Source of the DNA: JAZNGX01 sp045576675
GTDB taxonomy: Bacteria > Bacillota > Clostridia > Monoglobales > Firm-18
Assembly: GCA_045576675.1 (NCBI GenBank)
Contig: JAZNGX010000099.1
Location: 1 to 21,839 of the forward strand
Length of the DNA: 21,839 nucleotides
Direction of reading: 5' to 3'
Shown here one piece after another: positions 13,349 to 20,504 of this stretch; position 1 is the first letter of the stretch, and every line of letters starts with the position of its first letter. Made by a program: the position numbers and the translations under genes. The notes under the pieces were generated by a model. That model did no database searches, was not told the DNA's origin, and saw only the letters and a list, made by a program, of their open reading frames with translations.

Positions 13349-13627
13349 TTATTTAACACCTGATGTTTTTGCACCGGCGTGACCTTTAAATGTTCTTGTG
13401 GGAGCAAACTCGCCAAGCTTGTGACCAACCATATCCTCGGTTACATATACCGGAACGTGTTTTCTTCCATCATGAACTGCTATTGTATGTCCAACCATAT
13501 CAGGGAATATTGTTGAAGGACGTGACCAGGTTTTAAGCAAACGCTTTTCGCCTGTTTCGTTCATTTCCTGAACTCTCTTCAATAATTTCTCTGCAACGTA
13601 TGGACCTTTCTTTAATGAGCGACTCAT
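13349..13627 (-). CDS. rpsS: 30S ribosomal protein S19
   Basis: Small-subunit head protein that forms a complex with S13 and contacts 16S rRNA near the A site. The 92-residue length is exact. It starts MSRSLKKGPYVAEKLLKRVQ and shows WSRPSTIFPDMVGHTIAVHD, then HVPVYVTEDMVGHKLGEFAP and TRTFKGHAG. A GGAGGA site precedes the ATG, 40 nt after rplB. It stands in the normal S10-operon order before rplV. Confidence 0.98.
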   Translation of the reverse strand: MSRSLKKGPYVAEKLLKRVQEMNETGEKRLLKTWSRPSTIFPDMVGHTIAVHDGRKHVPVYVTEDMVGHKLGEFAPTRTFKGHAGAKTSGVK

Positions 13628-13653
13628 TTAAGTTATCCTCCTTTCGATACAAT

Positions 13654-13673
13654 AAATAAGATATATCTTACTT
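13654..13673 (-). repeat. Hairpin overlapping the rplB stop codon
   Basis: AAATAAGA (13654-13661) pairs with TCTTACTT (13666-13673) around a 4-nt TATA loop: 8 pairs with one wobble in the RNA, 14 bp of it a perfect DNA palindrome. The rplB TAA (13668-13670) lies inside the stem. Confidence 0.5.
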
Positions 13674-14510
13674 ACCGTTACGGCGTTTAACGATGAATTT
13701 ATCTGACGCTTTCTTTGTCTTTCTTGTCTTAAGACCAAGAGCGGGTTTACCCCAAGGTGTAACCGGTGACGGACGTCCGATAGGTGACTTACCTTCACCA
13801 CCACCGTGAGGATGGTCACAGGGATTCATTACGCTACCGCGAACTGTAGGTCTCCAGCCCATATGACGTTTTCTTCCGGCTTTACCGATTGAAATGTTTT
13901 CGTGGTCGATGTTACCAATCTGACCGATTGTAGCCTTACAATCCATTCTTATCATACGAACTTCGCCTGAAGGCAAACGAACCTGAGCGTACTTTTCGTC
14001 CTTAGCCATAAGCTGTGCAGAGTTACCTGCTGAACGAACAAGCTGACCGCCGCGGCCGGGATATAATTCGATGTTGTGAATCAAAGTACCAACAGGGATA
14101 TCTTTGATTTCCATTGCATTACCGGGAAGGATATCAGCACCTTCACCTGAAATGATTGCATGACCCTTTTTAAGACCAAGAGGAGCAATGATGTATCTCT
14201 TCTCGCCGTCTTCGTACTGAAGCAAAGCAATGTTTGCTGTACGGTTAGGATCGTACTCGATTGAAAGAACTGTTGCCGGGATATTGTCCTTATCTCTCTT
14301 GAAATCTATAATTCTGTACTTCTGCTTTACACCGCCGCCACGATGACGAACTGTGATTCTGCCGTAGCTGTTTCTACCAGCAGTTTTCTTGTTAGGTGCA
14401 AGCAAAGATTTTTCCGGCTTAACTTTATCTATTTCTTCAAATGTTGACACCGTCATAAATCTACGTGACGGGGTAGTCGGTTTATACTTTTTGATTGCCA
14501 CTATTTTCAC
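13668..14510 (-). CDS. rplB: 50S ribosomal protein L2
   Basis: Large-subunit protein required for subunit association and peptidyl-transferase activity. The 280-residue product starts MKIVAIKKYKPTTPSRRFMT. It has the N-terminal OB domain (RNSYGRITVRHRGGGVKQKY), the SH3-like domain, and the catalytic-site-proximal NPCDHPHGGGEG at 229-240 followed by GRPSPVTPWGKP. It follows rplW after a 37-nt spacer with a 9-bp hairpin and precedes rpsS. Confidence 0.98.
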   Translation of the reverse strand: MKIVAIKKYKPTTPSRRFMTVSTFEEIDKVKPEKSLLAPNKKTAGRNSYGRITVRHRGGGVKQKYRIIDFKRDKDNIPATVLSIEYDPNRTANIALLQYEDGEKRYIIAPLGLKKGHAIISGEGADILPGNAMEIKDIPVGTLIHNIELYPGRGGQLVRSAGNSAQLMAKDEKYAQVRLPSGEVRMIRMDCKATIGQIGNIDHENISIGKAGRKRHMGWRPTVRGSVMNPCDHPHGGGEGKSPIGRPSPVTPWGKPALGLKTRKTKKASDKFIVKRRNGK

Positions 14511-14521
14511 TCCTTCTACTT

Positions 14522-14547
14522 TTTTGACTTAAATGTTCAAGTCAAAA
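14522..14547 (-). repeat. Perfect 9-bp hairpin just after the rplW stop
   Basis: TTTTGACTT (14522-14530) pairs perfectly with AAGTCAAAA (14539-14547) around an 8-nt loop. It begins at the first base after the rplW TGA and ends close to the rplB ribosome-binding site. The strand polarity of the A/U runs does not fit an intrinsic terminator for the operon. Confidence 0.55.
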
Positions 14548-14841
14548 TCAGTTCATACCGTCGAAAAATTCGATTGTCTTACTGTCTGCCTTCAAAGTAA
14601 CGATTGCTTTTTTCCAGTCAGGACGTTTACCAACGTGAACACCCATTCTCTTGTACTTACCTAAAACGTTCATTACATTAACGCTTGCAACCTTAACTCC
14701 GAAGATTTCTTCGATAGCCTTTTTGATTTCTACCTTGTTTGCATCTGCTGCAACTTCAAAGGTGTACTTTTTTTCTTCCATAAGGCCCATTGTTTTTTCT
14801 GTTATTATAGGCTTGCGTATTACGTCATAAACTGTTTTCAT
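14548..14841 (-). CDS. rplW: 50S ribosomal protein L23
   Basis: Exit-tunnel protein and main docking site for trigger factor and SRP. The 97-residue product starts MKTVYDVIRKPIITEKTMGL. It has the KYTFEVAADANKVEIKKAIE helix, the EEIFGVKVASVNVMNVLGK strand and a RMGVHVGKRPDWKKAIVTLK segment. Its ATG shares one base with the rplD stop (TAATG), indicating translational coupling. The gap to rplB contains a 9-bp hairpin. Confidence 0.97.
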   Translation of the reverse strand: MKTVYDVIRKPIITEKTMGLMEEKKYTFEVAADANKVEIKKAIEEIFGVKVASVNVMNVLGKYKRMGVHVGKRPDWKKAIVTLKADSKTIEFFDGMN

Positions 14842-15461
14842 TACGCATACACCTCCTCAATTTTAGCAACAGCGTCCTGAGCAAGAACAAGCTTGTCATA
14901 CTTCAATACATCGTAAACGCTGAATGAAGTAACTACTGCTGTTTTAACTCCCGGAATATTTGCTGCGCTTCTAACTACGTTTTCATTCTTTTCTGCAGTG
15001 ATAACTAGAGCGTTAGCTGCATCAAGATTCTTAAGAATTTCTGCAAAATTCTTTGTTTTGTTTGTTTCGATATTTAAGTTATCAACAACAATCAGCTGAT
15101 TTTCCAAAACTTTTGAAGATAAAGCTGATGTCAAAGCAACTCTGCGAAGCTTTTTGTTTACTGTGAAACGGTAGCTTCTGGGTTTTGGTCCCAAAGCAAC
15201 ACCGCCGCCTGTCCACTGAGGAGCTCTGATACTACCCTGTCTTGCACGGCCTGTACCTTTCTGTCTCCAGGGCTTTCTGCCGCCGCCGCGAACTTCTGTA
15301 CGTGTTTTTGTGCTTTGTGTTCCCTGTCTCTGGTTTGCAAGGTAGTTAACAACCATAGTGTGCATAGCACTTGTGTTAACCTCAGCGCCGAAAATCAAGT
15401 CGTTAAGCTCGATTTCGCCAACCTGCTCGCCTTTTATATTAAATACTGTTGTTTTTGGCAC
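14841..15461 (-). CDS. rplD: 50S ribosomal protein L4
   Basis: Early-assembly large-subunit protein that with L22 forms the exit-tunnel constriction; in E. coli it also represses the S10 operon through the leader RNA. The 206-residue product has the tunnel loop GGGRKPWRQKGTGRARQG at 59-76 and the SYRFTVNKKLRRVALTSALS segment. The C-terminal globular domain contains DVLKYDKLVLAQDAV. It is 19 nt after rplC and overlaps rplW by one base. Whether L4 acts on the S10 leader here is unknown; that mechanism is described for gamma-proteobacteria. Confidence 0.97.
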   Translation of the reverse strand: MPKTTVFNIKGEQVGEIELNDLIFGAEVNTSAMHTMVVNYLANQRQGTQSTKTRTEVRGGGRKPWRQKGTGRARQGSIRAPQWTGGGVALGPKPRSYRFTVNKKLRRVALTSALSSKVLENQLIVVDNLNIETNKTKNFAEILKNLDAANALVITAEKNENVVRSAANIPGVKTAVVTSFSVYDVLKYDKLVLAQDAVAKIEEVYA

Positions 15462-15480
15462 TGTAATTCCTCCTTCCTAA

Positions 15481-16116
15481 CTATCTACGGCCTTTAACCG
15501 TATTCTTTATGATTAAAAGACCGCCTTTAGGGCCCGGAACTCCGCCCTTGATTAGCATAACATTTTTGTCTGCGTCTACCTTAACTACTGTTAAGTTCTG
15601 AATTGTAACGCGTTCAACACCCATATGACCGGGCAATCTCTTACCCTTGAATACACGACCTGGGTCAGAACACATACCCATTGAACCGGGGCCTCTGTGA
15701 TAACCTGAACCGTGAGTCATAGGTCCTCTGTGTGTTCCCCATCTTTTGATGGTACCTGCGAAACCTTTACCCTTTGTGATACCAGCAACGTCAACCTTTT
15801 CGCCTGCTTCAAAAACATCGGCTTTGATTTCGTCGCCTACGTTAAGGCCTGAAACATCGTCAAGTCTTAACTCCTTAACAAATCTCTTCGGTGTAACACC
15901 GGCTTTGGCAAAATGACCCTTCTGGGGCTTGTTTGCCTTCTTTTCTTTCAGGTCGATAAAACCAACCTGTACGGAATCATAGCCGTCTTTTTCAGCTGTT
16001 TTCTTTTGAATTACAGCGTTAGGACCTGCTAATACAACCGTTACCGGAATAACTCTGCCAGTTTCATCAAAAATCTGAGTCATTCCAAGCTTTTGTGCAA
16101 GAATTCCTTTTTGCAT
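15481..16116 (-). CDS. rplC: 50S ribosomal protein L3
   Basis: Assembly-initiating large-subunit protein; its central loop reaches the peptidyl-transferase centre. The 211-residue product starts MQKGILAQKLGMTQIFDETG. The loop region is at about 118-165 (KGFAGTIKRWGTHRGPMTHG, then YHRGPGSMGMCSDPGRVFKG) and the C-terminal strand is LTVVKVDADKNVMLIKGGVP. It follows rpsJ after 87 nt, a spacer with a 9-bp hairpin. Confidence 0.97.
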   Translation of the reverse strand: MQKGILAQKLGMTQIFDETGRVIPVTVVLAGPNAVIQKKTAEKDGYDSVQVGFIDLKEKKANKPQKGHFAKAGVTPKRFVKELRLDDVSGLNVGDEIKADVFEAGEKVDVAGITKGKGFAGTIKRWGTHRGPMTHGSGYHRGPGSMGMCSDPGRVFKGKRLPGHMGVERVTIQNLTVVKVDADKNVMLIKGGVPGPKGGLLIIKNTVKGRR

Positions 16117-16144
16117 TTTTTTCTTCCTTTCTATATGGTTATTG

Positions 16145-16173
16145 GTTTACGGATAGCTTAAGCTTCCGCAAAC
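16145..16173 (-). repeat. 9-12-bp hairpin in the rpsJ-rplC spacer
   Basis: GTTTACGGA (16145-16153) pairs with TCCGCAAAC (16165-16173), 9 pairs with one G-U in the RNA. The intervening sequence contains AGCTTAAGCT, which can extend the stem by three more pairs after a bulge. No U tract follows; a termination role is unlikely. Confidence 0.6.
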
Positions 16174-16203
16174 ATGACCTAACACCCGTAGGCACTTGAG
16201 AGA

Positions 16204-16518
16204 TTAGAATTTCATCTCTATGTCAACACCTGCGGGCAGATCCAAACGAGTTAGTGTGTCCATTGTTTTAGCTGTAGGTGAAAGAATATCAATTAAACGC
16301 TTGTGTGTTCTCATTTCGAACTGTTCACGAGAATCCTTATACTTGTGAACCGCACGTAGAATTGTAACGATTTCCTTCTTTGTCGGAAGCGGGATAGGAC
16401 CTGCAACCTTTGCACCTGTACGCTTTGCGGCTTCAACGATTTTTTCAGCCGACTGGTCGATTAAAACATGGTCATACGCCTTTAATCTGATTCTGATTTT
16501 TTCTTTTACTGCTGCCAT
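16204..16518 (-). CDS. rpsJ: 30S ribosomal protein S10
   Basis: Small-subunit head protein, also NusE in the antitermination complex with NusB. The 104-residue product starts MAAVKEKIRIRLKAYDHVLI. It has GAKVAGPIPLPTKKEIVTIL, the REQFEMRTHKRLIDILSPT loop and the ending DLPAGVDIEMKF. AGGAGG stands before the ATG. It is the first gene of the ribosomal cluster, downstream of a consensus promoter and a structured leader of about 240 nt. In many bacteria rpsL-rpsG-fusA-tuf precede it; here rho and a deacetylase gene do. Confidence 0.98.
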   Translation of the reverse strand: MAAVKEKIRIRLKAYDHVLIDQSAEKIVEAAKRTGAKVAGPIPLPTKKEIVTILRAVHKYKDSREQFEMRTHKRLIDILSPTAKTMDTLTRLDLPAGVDIEMKF

Positions 16519-16759
16519 TTTCGAATTTCCTCCTTAATTTCTTTACACTCACCCGGGCGTATCGAGTGGGCTCATAACTAAACCCAGCCGTCCCTTGGGC
16601 ATAACTGGGCATAAAAACTACGTAAAAATCACTTGATTTTGCATAAATTTTGTAGTTAAACGTGACTGGCGCCCGGCTTTATAAACAGGACATTCTCCTC
16701 GGAAAAACCCGATATCATCGCATCGGCAACCTCCCGAATCATCGTATGTCATATCACGC
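16519..16759 (-). promoter_or_regulatory. Structured 5' leader of the S10 operon
   Basis: This is about 240 nt without a gene between the promoter and rpsJ. In the minus-strand RNA an outer helix pairs 16754-16758 (extendable by wobble to 16761) with 16661-16665, and GACAU 16746-16750 pairs with AUGUC 16689-16693. Inside are four mutually complementary segments: 16734-16738, 16722-16726, 16709-16713 and 16697-16702. They can pair as 1:2 plus 3:4, or as 2:3. Further hairpins are 16616-16621 with 16652-16657 (inner 16625-16630 with 16635-16640), 16583-16587 with 16605-16609, and 16546-16550 with 16564-16568. A regulatory role is inferred; no known leader family is identified. Confidence 0.55.
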
Positions 16760-16765
16760 TCGACT

Positions 16766-16794
16766 ATTATACTACAAAATCAGTTTAAAGTCAA
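16766..16794 (-). promoter_or_regulatory. Sigma-A promoter of the S10-spc-alpha operon
   Basis: On the minus strand TTGACT (16789-16794) is followed after exactly 17 nt by a perfect TATAAT (16766-16771). Transcription should start near 16759. The -35 box lies 4 nt past the stop codon of the deacetylase gene. It is the only consensus-quality promoter I found in the window. Confidence 0.85.
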
Positions 16795-16798
16795 GTTT

Positions 16799-17545
16799 TT
16801 ATTTTATCAAATCCAAAAGCTGTTCTCTTGTTAAGCTCCCCCACGTTGTTATTCTTTTAACCGGTTCGATTTTTCCTGTTGCAGTAGATGAAATATCATT
16901 TGCAACCTGAGAGGTTATAAGATATCCTGCATCTGTTGCAATCTGCAAAACCTCGTCATTATAAAAGCCGTAAGGGTATGCAAGAAAATCACACTTCTTG
17001 CCAAGGTTCTTTTCTATAAGAAAACGTGACATACGAAGCTCATACTTAACCTGCTCAGGTGTAAGCGATGTCATATCAGAATGAGTGTGCGTATGTGACT
17101 GAATATCAACATATCCACTATCATGCATTTCCTTTGCCTGTTCCCATGAAAAATGAGGATACTCACCCGGAGTTGTACCCACCGTACTTGTGACAACAAA
17201 TATAGTCGCCTTCATTTTAAATTCCTTTAAAAGCGGGAACAGATACTCGTAATTATTTGTGTATCCGTCATCAAAGGTTATAAGTATCGGCTTTTTAGGA
17301 AGCCTTGTGCCTTTGGTTATATAATTATAGTAATCAGTGTATGTTATTGTGGTATAACCGTTTTCGCGGATAGTATGCAAATGCATTCTTAACTGTTCGG
17401 GTGTAATTGACACAATAACATCAAGCCCCATCTCTTCTTTTTCAACCATATGATAAAGAAGAACAGGAATGTTATATGCATCTGCAAAAACACATTTTGG
17501 TATAAGTAACATTATAATAAGAAGAAACACCGTCAGTTTTTTCAC
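16799..17545 (-). CDS. Secreted polysaccharide deacetylase (NodB-like, CE4 family)
   Basis: Probable metal-dependent N- or O-deacetylase of a cell-wall or extracellular polysaccharide such as peptidoglycan or poly-N-acetylglucosamine; the substrate cannot be read. A signal peptide spans residues 1-22 (hydrophobic core then FADA). The NodB domain shows motif 1 TFDDG (90-94), motif 2 SHTHTH with H151 and H155 as metal ligands, and motif 3 YPYG (190-193). The GTG at 17545 was chosen because AGAGGT lies 6 nt upstream; the in-frame ATG at 17560, which overlaps the rho stop as ATGA, has no ribosome-binding site but would place five residues before the signal peptide. It is the last gene of the upstream operon, with no terminator after it. 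Confidence 0.85.
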   Translation of the reverse strand: MKKLTVFLLIIMLLIPKCVFADAYNIPVLLYHMVEKEEMGLDVIVSITPEQLRMHLHTIRENGYTTITYTDYYNYITKGTRLPKKPILITFDDGYTNNYEYLFPLLKEFKMKATIFVVTSTVGTTPGEYPHFSWEQAKEMHDSGYVDIQSHTHTHSDMTSLTPEQVKYELRMSRFLIEKNLGKKCDFLAYPYGFYNDEVLQIATDAGYLITSQVANDISSTATGKIEPVKRITTWGSLTREQLLDLIK

Positions 17546-17556
17546 GTTAATACCTC

Positions 17557-18819
17557 TCATTTGTTATAAAATAGATTAACCTTTTCAATAAATTCGTCAT
17601 TGTCCTTGCTGGAATTCAGCCATGTAATTAGTGTTTCTGCAACCTCAGATACAGGTTGATTGTACATAGCCTTTCTTATTGACCAAACAGCATCAAGCTG
17701 TTTTTTCGAAAGCATAAGCTCTTCTTTTCTTGTTCCTGACTTGTTTAAATCTATAGCCGGGAAAATTCTTAACTCCTGCAGCTTTCTGTCAAGATGTACC
17801 TCCATATTACCCGTGCCTTTGAATTCCTCGAATATAACATCATCCATACGGCTGCCTGTTTCAACAAGTGCAGTTGCAAGAATTGTTAGGCTTCCGCCGT
17901 TTTCAATATTACGTGCAGCACCAAAGAATTTTTTCGGTTTGTGCAACGCCGCAGGGTCAAGACCTCCTGACAGGGTTCTGCCCGAAGCTGTAACAGTAAG
18001 GTTGTATGCCCTCGCAAGCCTTGTTATGCTGTCAAGCAGAATAACAACATCCTTTTTATGCTCAACAAGACGCATAGCACGCTCAAGCACCATTTCTGCA
18101 ACACGTGTATGATGCTGAGGCTCTTCATCAAAGGTTGAATAAATAACTTCGCCGTTTATGCTGCGTTTCATATCAGTAACCTCTTCGGGGCGTTCATCAA
18201 TCAGAAGAACAATAAGCTCTGATTCGGGACTATTCTTTTCTATCGCCTTTGCAATCTGCTTCAGCAATGTTGTTTTACCTGCCTTTGGCGGCGAAACAAT
18301 AATACCCCTTTGTCCCTTACCAATGGGTGCAATTACGTCTATAAGACGCATTGCATAATCCTTTTGACCGCACTCCAGAGAAATGCGTGTGTCGGGATAA
18401 ATTGGAATAAGATTTTCAAAAGGCACACGGCGTATTGCAGCATCAGGCTTATCACCATTTACAGTATTAACATATAGCAATGCACGAAAACGTTCGCCCT
18501 CACGCTGAAGACGGGCAATACCTGTCAGCATATCACCTGTTTTTAAACGAAAACGTCTTATCTGCGCAGGAGCAACATAAACATCATCGGGGCATGAAAG
18601 ATAGTTTTCACCTCGTAAAAATCCGAATCCATCCTCCAGCACCTGCAAAATACCCTTGACCTCTACTGTTTCTGTGCGTATTTTATCTTGTTTTTGCTCA
18701 TTTTCTTTTCTTTTTTCTTCTATAAGATTTATAAGCTCATCTTTTTTATATTTGGTAACCGATGCTATGCCAAGCTCTTTTGCCTGACTTCTCAGTTCTG
18801 TCAGTGTTAATGCTTCCAT
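17557..18819 (-). CDS. rho: Transcription termination factor Rho
   Basis: Hexameric RNA helicase that ends transcription at Rho-dependent sites. The 420-residue product has an N-terminal SAP-like helical region (1-40, LTELRSQAKELGI), a cold-shock RNA-binding domain (52-120, GFGFLR at 64-69) and a RecA-type motor. The motor has Walker A PPKAGKTT (177-184), Walker B DVVILLDSITR (257-267) and the secondary RNA-binding R-loop GTGNMEVHLDR (335-345). It lacks the long insertions of some high-GC Rho proteins. It lies 14 nt after cvpA and overlaps or closely abuts the deacetylase gene. Its position directly before the S10 cluster is unusual compared with the common rho-rpmE arrangement. Confidence 0.97.
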   Translation of the reverse strand: MEALTLTELRSQAKELGIASVTKYKKDELINLIEEKRKENEQKQDKIRTETVEVKGILQVLEDGFGFLRGENYLSCPDDVYVAPAQIRRFRLKTGDMLTGIARLQREGERFRALLYVNTVNGDKPDAAIRRVPFENLIPIYPDTRISLECGQKDYAMRLIDVIAPIGKGQRGIIVSPPKAGKTTLLKQIAKAIEKNSPESELIVLLIDERPEEVTDMKRSINGEVIYSTFDEEPQHHTRVAEMVLERAMRLVEHKKDVVILLDSITRLARAYNLTVTASGRTLSGGLDPAALHKPKKFFGAARNIENGGSLTILATALVETGSRMDDVIFEEFKGTGNMEVHLDRKLQELRIFPAIDLNKSGTRKEELMLSKKQLDAVWSIRKAMYNQPVSEVAETLITWLNSSKDNDEFIEKVNLFYNK

Positions 18820-18833
18820 TATCCAATTCCTTC

Positions 18834-19430
18834 CTATTTAAATATACATTTCATAACAATATTGTTGTTGTACATTGACTGTGCAAAAGTTCCCTGCTCG
18901 ATAAAACCTGTAATCTGTGACTGCGGAAACATTGCCACAACCGCAAGAAGAACATAAACAATCACTATGCCGCTTAATATTCCAAAAGCAAAGCCGCCCA
19001 GCTTATTAAAGCCCTTTATAACAGGCAGCTTGGCAAAGCTGTTTATTGCTTTTGACACTATACTTAAAGCAAGCTTTACAACCACAAAAACAATTACGAT
19101 AGAAACAATAGTTACAATCAAATTAGTCACAGTTGCCGCAGTGTTTTCTGCCGCAGCATTAATTCCTGCCTGAGCAGTTTGTTGCATAAAATCAGGCAAT
19201 GCCTCCACATTTATAAAGCCACCCTCTGTTACCCTTTGAGTTATTGATTCAAAAATTATATTGTAAAGCTTTGTTCCCACAAGCCACTTTGAAACCATCG
19301 GATAAAAAATTGCCGCAGCAATAAGAGCAACAAAGTGGTATCCTAAATTAAACACAGAGTGAACAAGTCCTTTTTTATAGCCTATTACGGCTGCCCCTGC
19401 AATAATAACAAGAATAATTATGTCTGCCAT
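18834..19430 (-). CDS. CvpA-family membrane protein
   Basis: A 198-residue integral membrane protein with four hydrophobic segments at about 3-20, 30-46, 105-128 and 148-168. The N-terminal ADIIILVIIAGAAVIGYKKG with the GYKKGLV turn is typical of the colicin V production/CvpA family, whose members are linked to envelope homeostasis and membrane stress. The exact function is unknown in Firmicutes. It lies 9 nt after the DUF5711-like gene and 14 nt before rho, so it is part of the same operon. Confidence 0.85.
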   Translation of the reverse strand: MADIIILVIIAGAAVIGYKKGLVHSVFNLGYHFVALIAAAIFYPMVSKWLVGTKLYNIIFESITQRVTEGGFINVEALPDFMQQTAQAGINAAAENTAATVTNLIVTIVSIVIVFVVVKLALSIVSKAINSFAKLPVIKGFNKLGGFAFGILSGIVIVYVLLAVVAMFPQSQITGFIEQGTFAQSMYNNNIVMKCIFK

Positions 19431-19439
19431 AGCTACCTC

Positions 19440-20504
19440 CTAATATTCCAATGCCTCAATAACATTGTTGCCTACTGCAACAACTGTATCATTGTCTAAA
19501 ATCACAATATCCTTAAGCTCGTTTTGTGACTTGATTACACCTTTATCACCGCCACTCCAGCTTAACACTTTTATAAAACGTCCGTCCGTTACTGCAACCG
19601 CTGTTTCAGATGCATCAAGTGCAACAATTTCATTTTGTGAAATATACTCACCGCTTTTTTTGCCTGAACTGTTATACATTTCTATTATGCAGTTGTTGCT
19701 TGCTCCATAAAACTCAAACGCACCGCTTCCATTTTCGCATATTTTATAGCTGTTTAAAACCTTGTCGTCAAACTTATAGCTCCATTTGTCACGTCCTGAC
19801 CTGTCAATTGCACTAACACCGGTATCTGATACTATTACCGCTATATTTGACTTTGTAAAGGTAACAGAGAATGGAATAGTGTTTTCAAGCGTGTTATCTG
19901 AGATAATCTCTGCCTTGTCAAGATTAATCATTACTATTCTGCAACCGACTGTGTTGCCCGTCATAGATAACAGTGCAACTGCAAGTCTGTGTCCGTCAGT
20001 AGAAATATCCATATCCACCACATAGCTGTTACCAATCTGCCACTTATATGTAACCTCACCCTTGTGGTCATAAACCTCAAGCTTGCCTTTGTAGCCTGTT
20101 TCCATCGTTGCAACCGCCATATAACCGACACTGTTTATTTTTGCATTTATAATCGGAAGCTCTGTTGTTATTTCTTCAGGCTGACTGTTGTTTTTGCAGT
20201 ACATAAGAGAAGTTCCGTTTTTGTCATAAAACAGCTTATAGCCTCCACGTTCAGATAAAACAGGGTTTGCATAAGACTTTATTATGCTATGCTGCTCTCT
20301 GCCCTTTTCATCAAGAATAAGTACTCCCTCGTGCCCCGCAAGCACAAGATTGCCTTCACTTTCCATATAGTTATATTGCTGACCTGCGGCTGGCTCGTAT
20401 ATTATTTTTCCACCGCTGATTAAAACTGTTTTGTTAATCTGAAAAATCCCCGCTATAAACAGCATCGCAATTAATATTATTAAAAAATACTTGACTTTAT
20501 TCAT
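19440..20504 (-). CDS. Membrane-anchored beta-propeller-like protein, DUF5711 type
   Basis: A 354-residue protein of unknown function. Residues 5-24 are one hydrophobic segment (YFLIILIAMLFIAGIF), so the rest is probably extracellular. The remainder consists of repeated short beta-strand patterns with turns such as LILDEKGREQ, KLEVYDHKGEVTYKW and SAIDRSGRDKWSYKF, resembling PQQ/WD-like propeller blades. I recognise the overall pattern as DUF5711-like, a family often found with cvpA in Clostridia. The ATG overlaps the truA stop by 8 nt and has AGAGG upstream. A cell-surface sensor or scaffold is possible, but no catalytic motif is visible. Confidence 0.7.
   Translation of the reverse strand: MNKVKYFLIILIAMLFIAGIFQINKTVLISGGKIIYEPAAGQQYNYMESEGNLVLAGHEGVLILDEKGREQHSIIKSYANPVLSERGGYKLFYDKNGTSLMYCKNNSQPEEITTELPIINAKINSVGYMAVATMETGYKGKLEVYDHKGEVTYKWQIGNSYVVDMDISTDGHRLAVALLSMTGNTVGCRIVMINLDKAEIISDNTLENTIPFSVTFTKSNIAVIVSDTGVSAIDRSGRDKWSYKFDDKVLNSYKICENGSGAFEFYGASNNCIIEMYNSSGKKSGEYISQNEIVALDASETAVAVTDGRFIKVLSWSGGDKGVIKSQNELKDIVILDNDTVVAVGNNVIEALEY

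Noticed and set aside
16661..16760. Possible tRNA or known riboswitch in the S10 leader
   Set aside because: No cloverleaf, anticodon arm or CCA end fits, and no T-box or other riboswitch consensus I know is present.
16662..16910. Plus-strand frame across the S10 leader and deacetylase end
   Set aside because: Antisense to the promoter, the structured leader and the deacetylase gene; no recognisable domain.
17660..18112. Plus-strand frame of 150 codons within rho
   Set aside because: Antisense shadow of the Rho motor domain, whose Walker motifs are intact on the minus strand.
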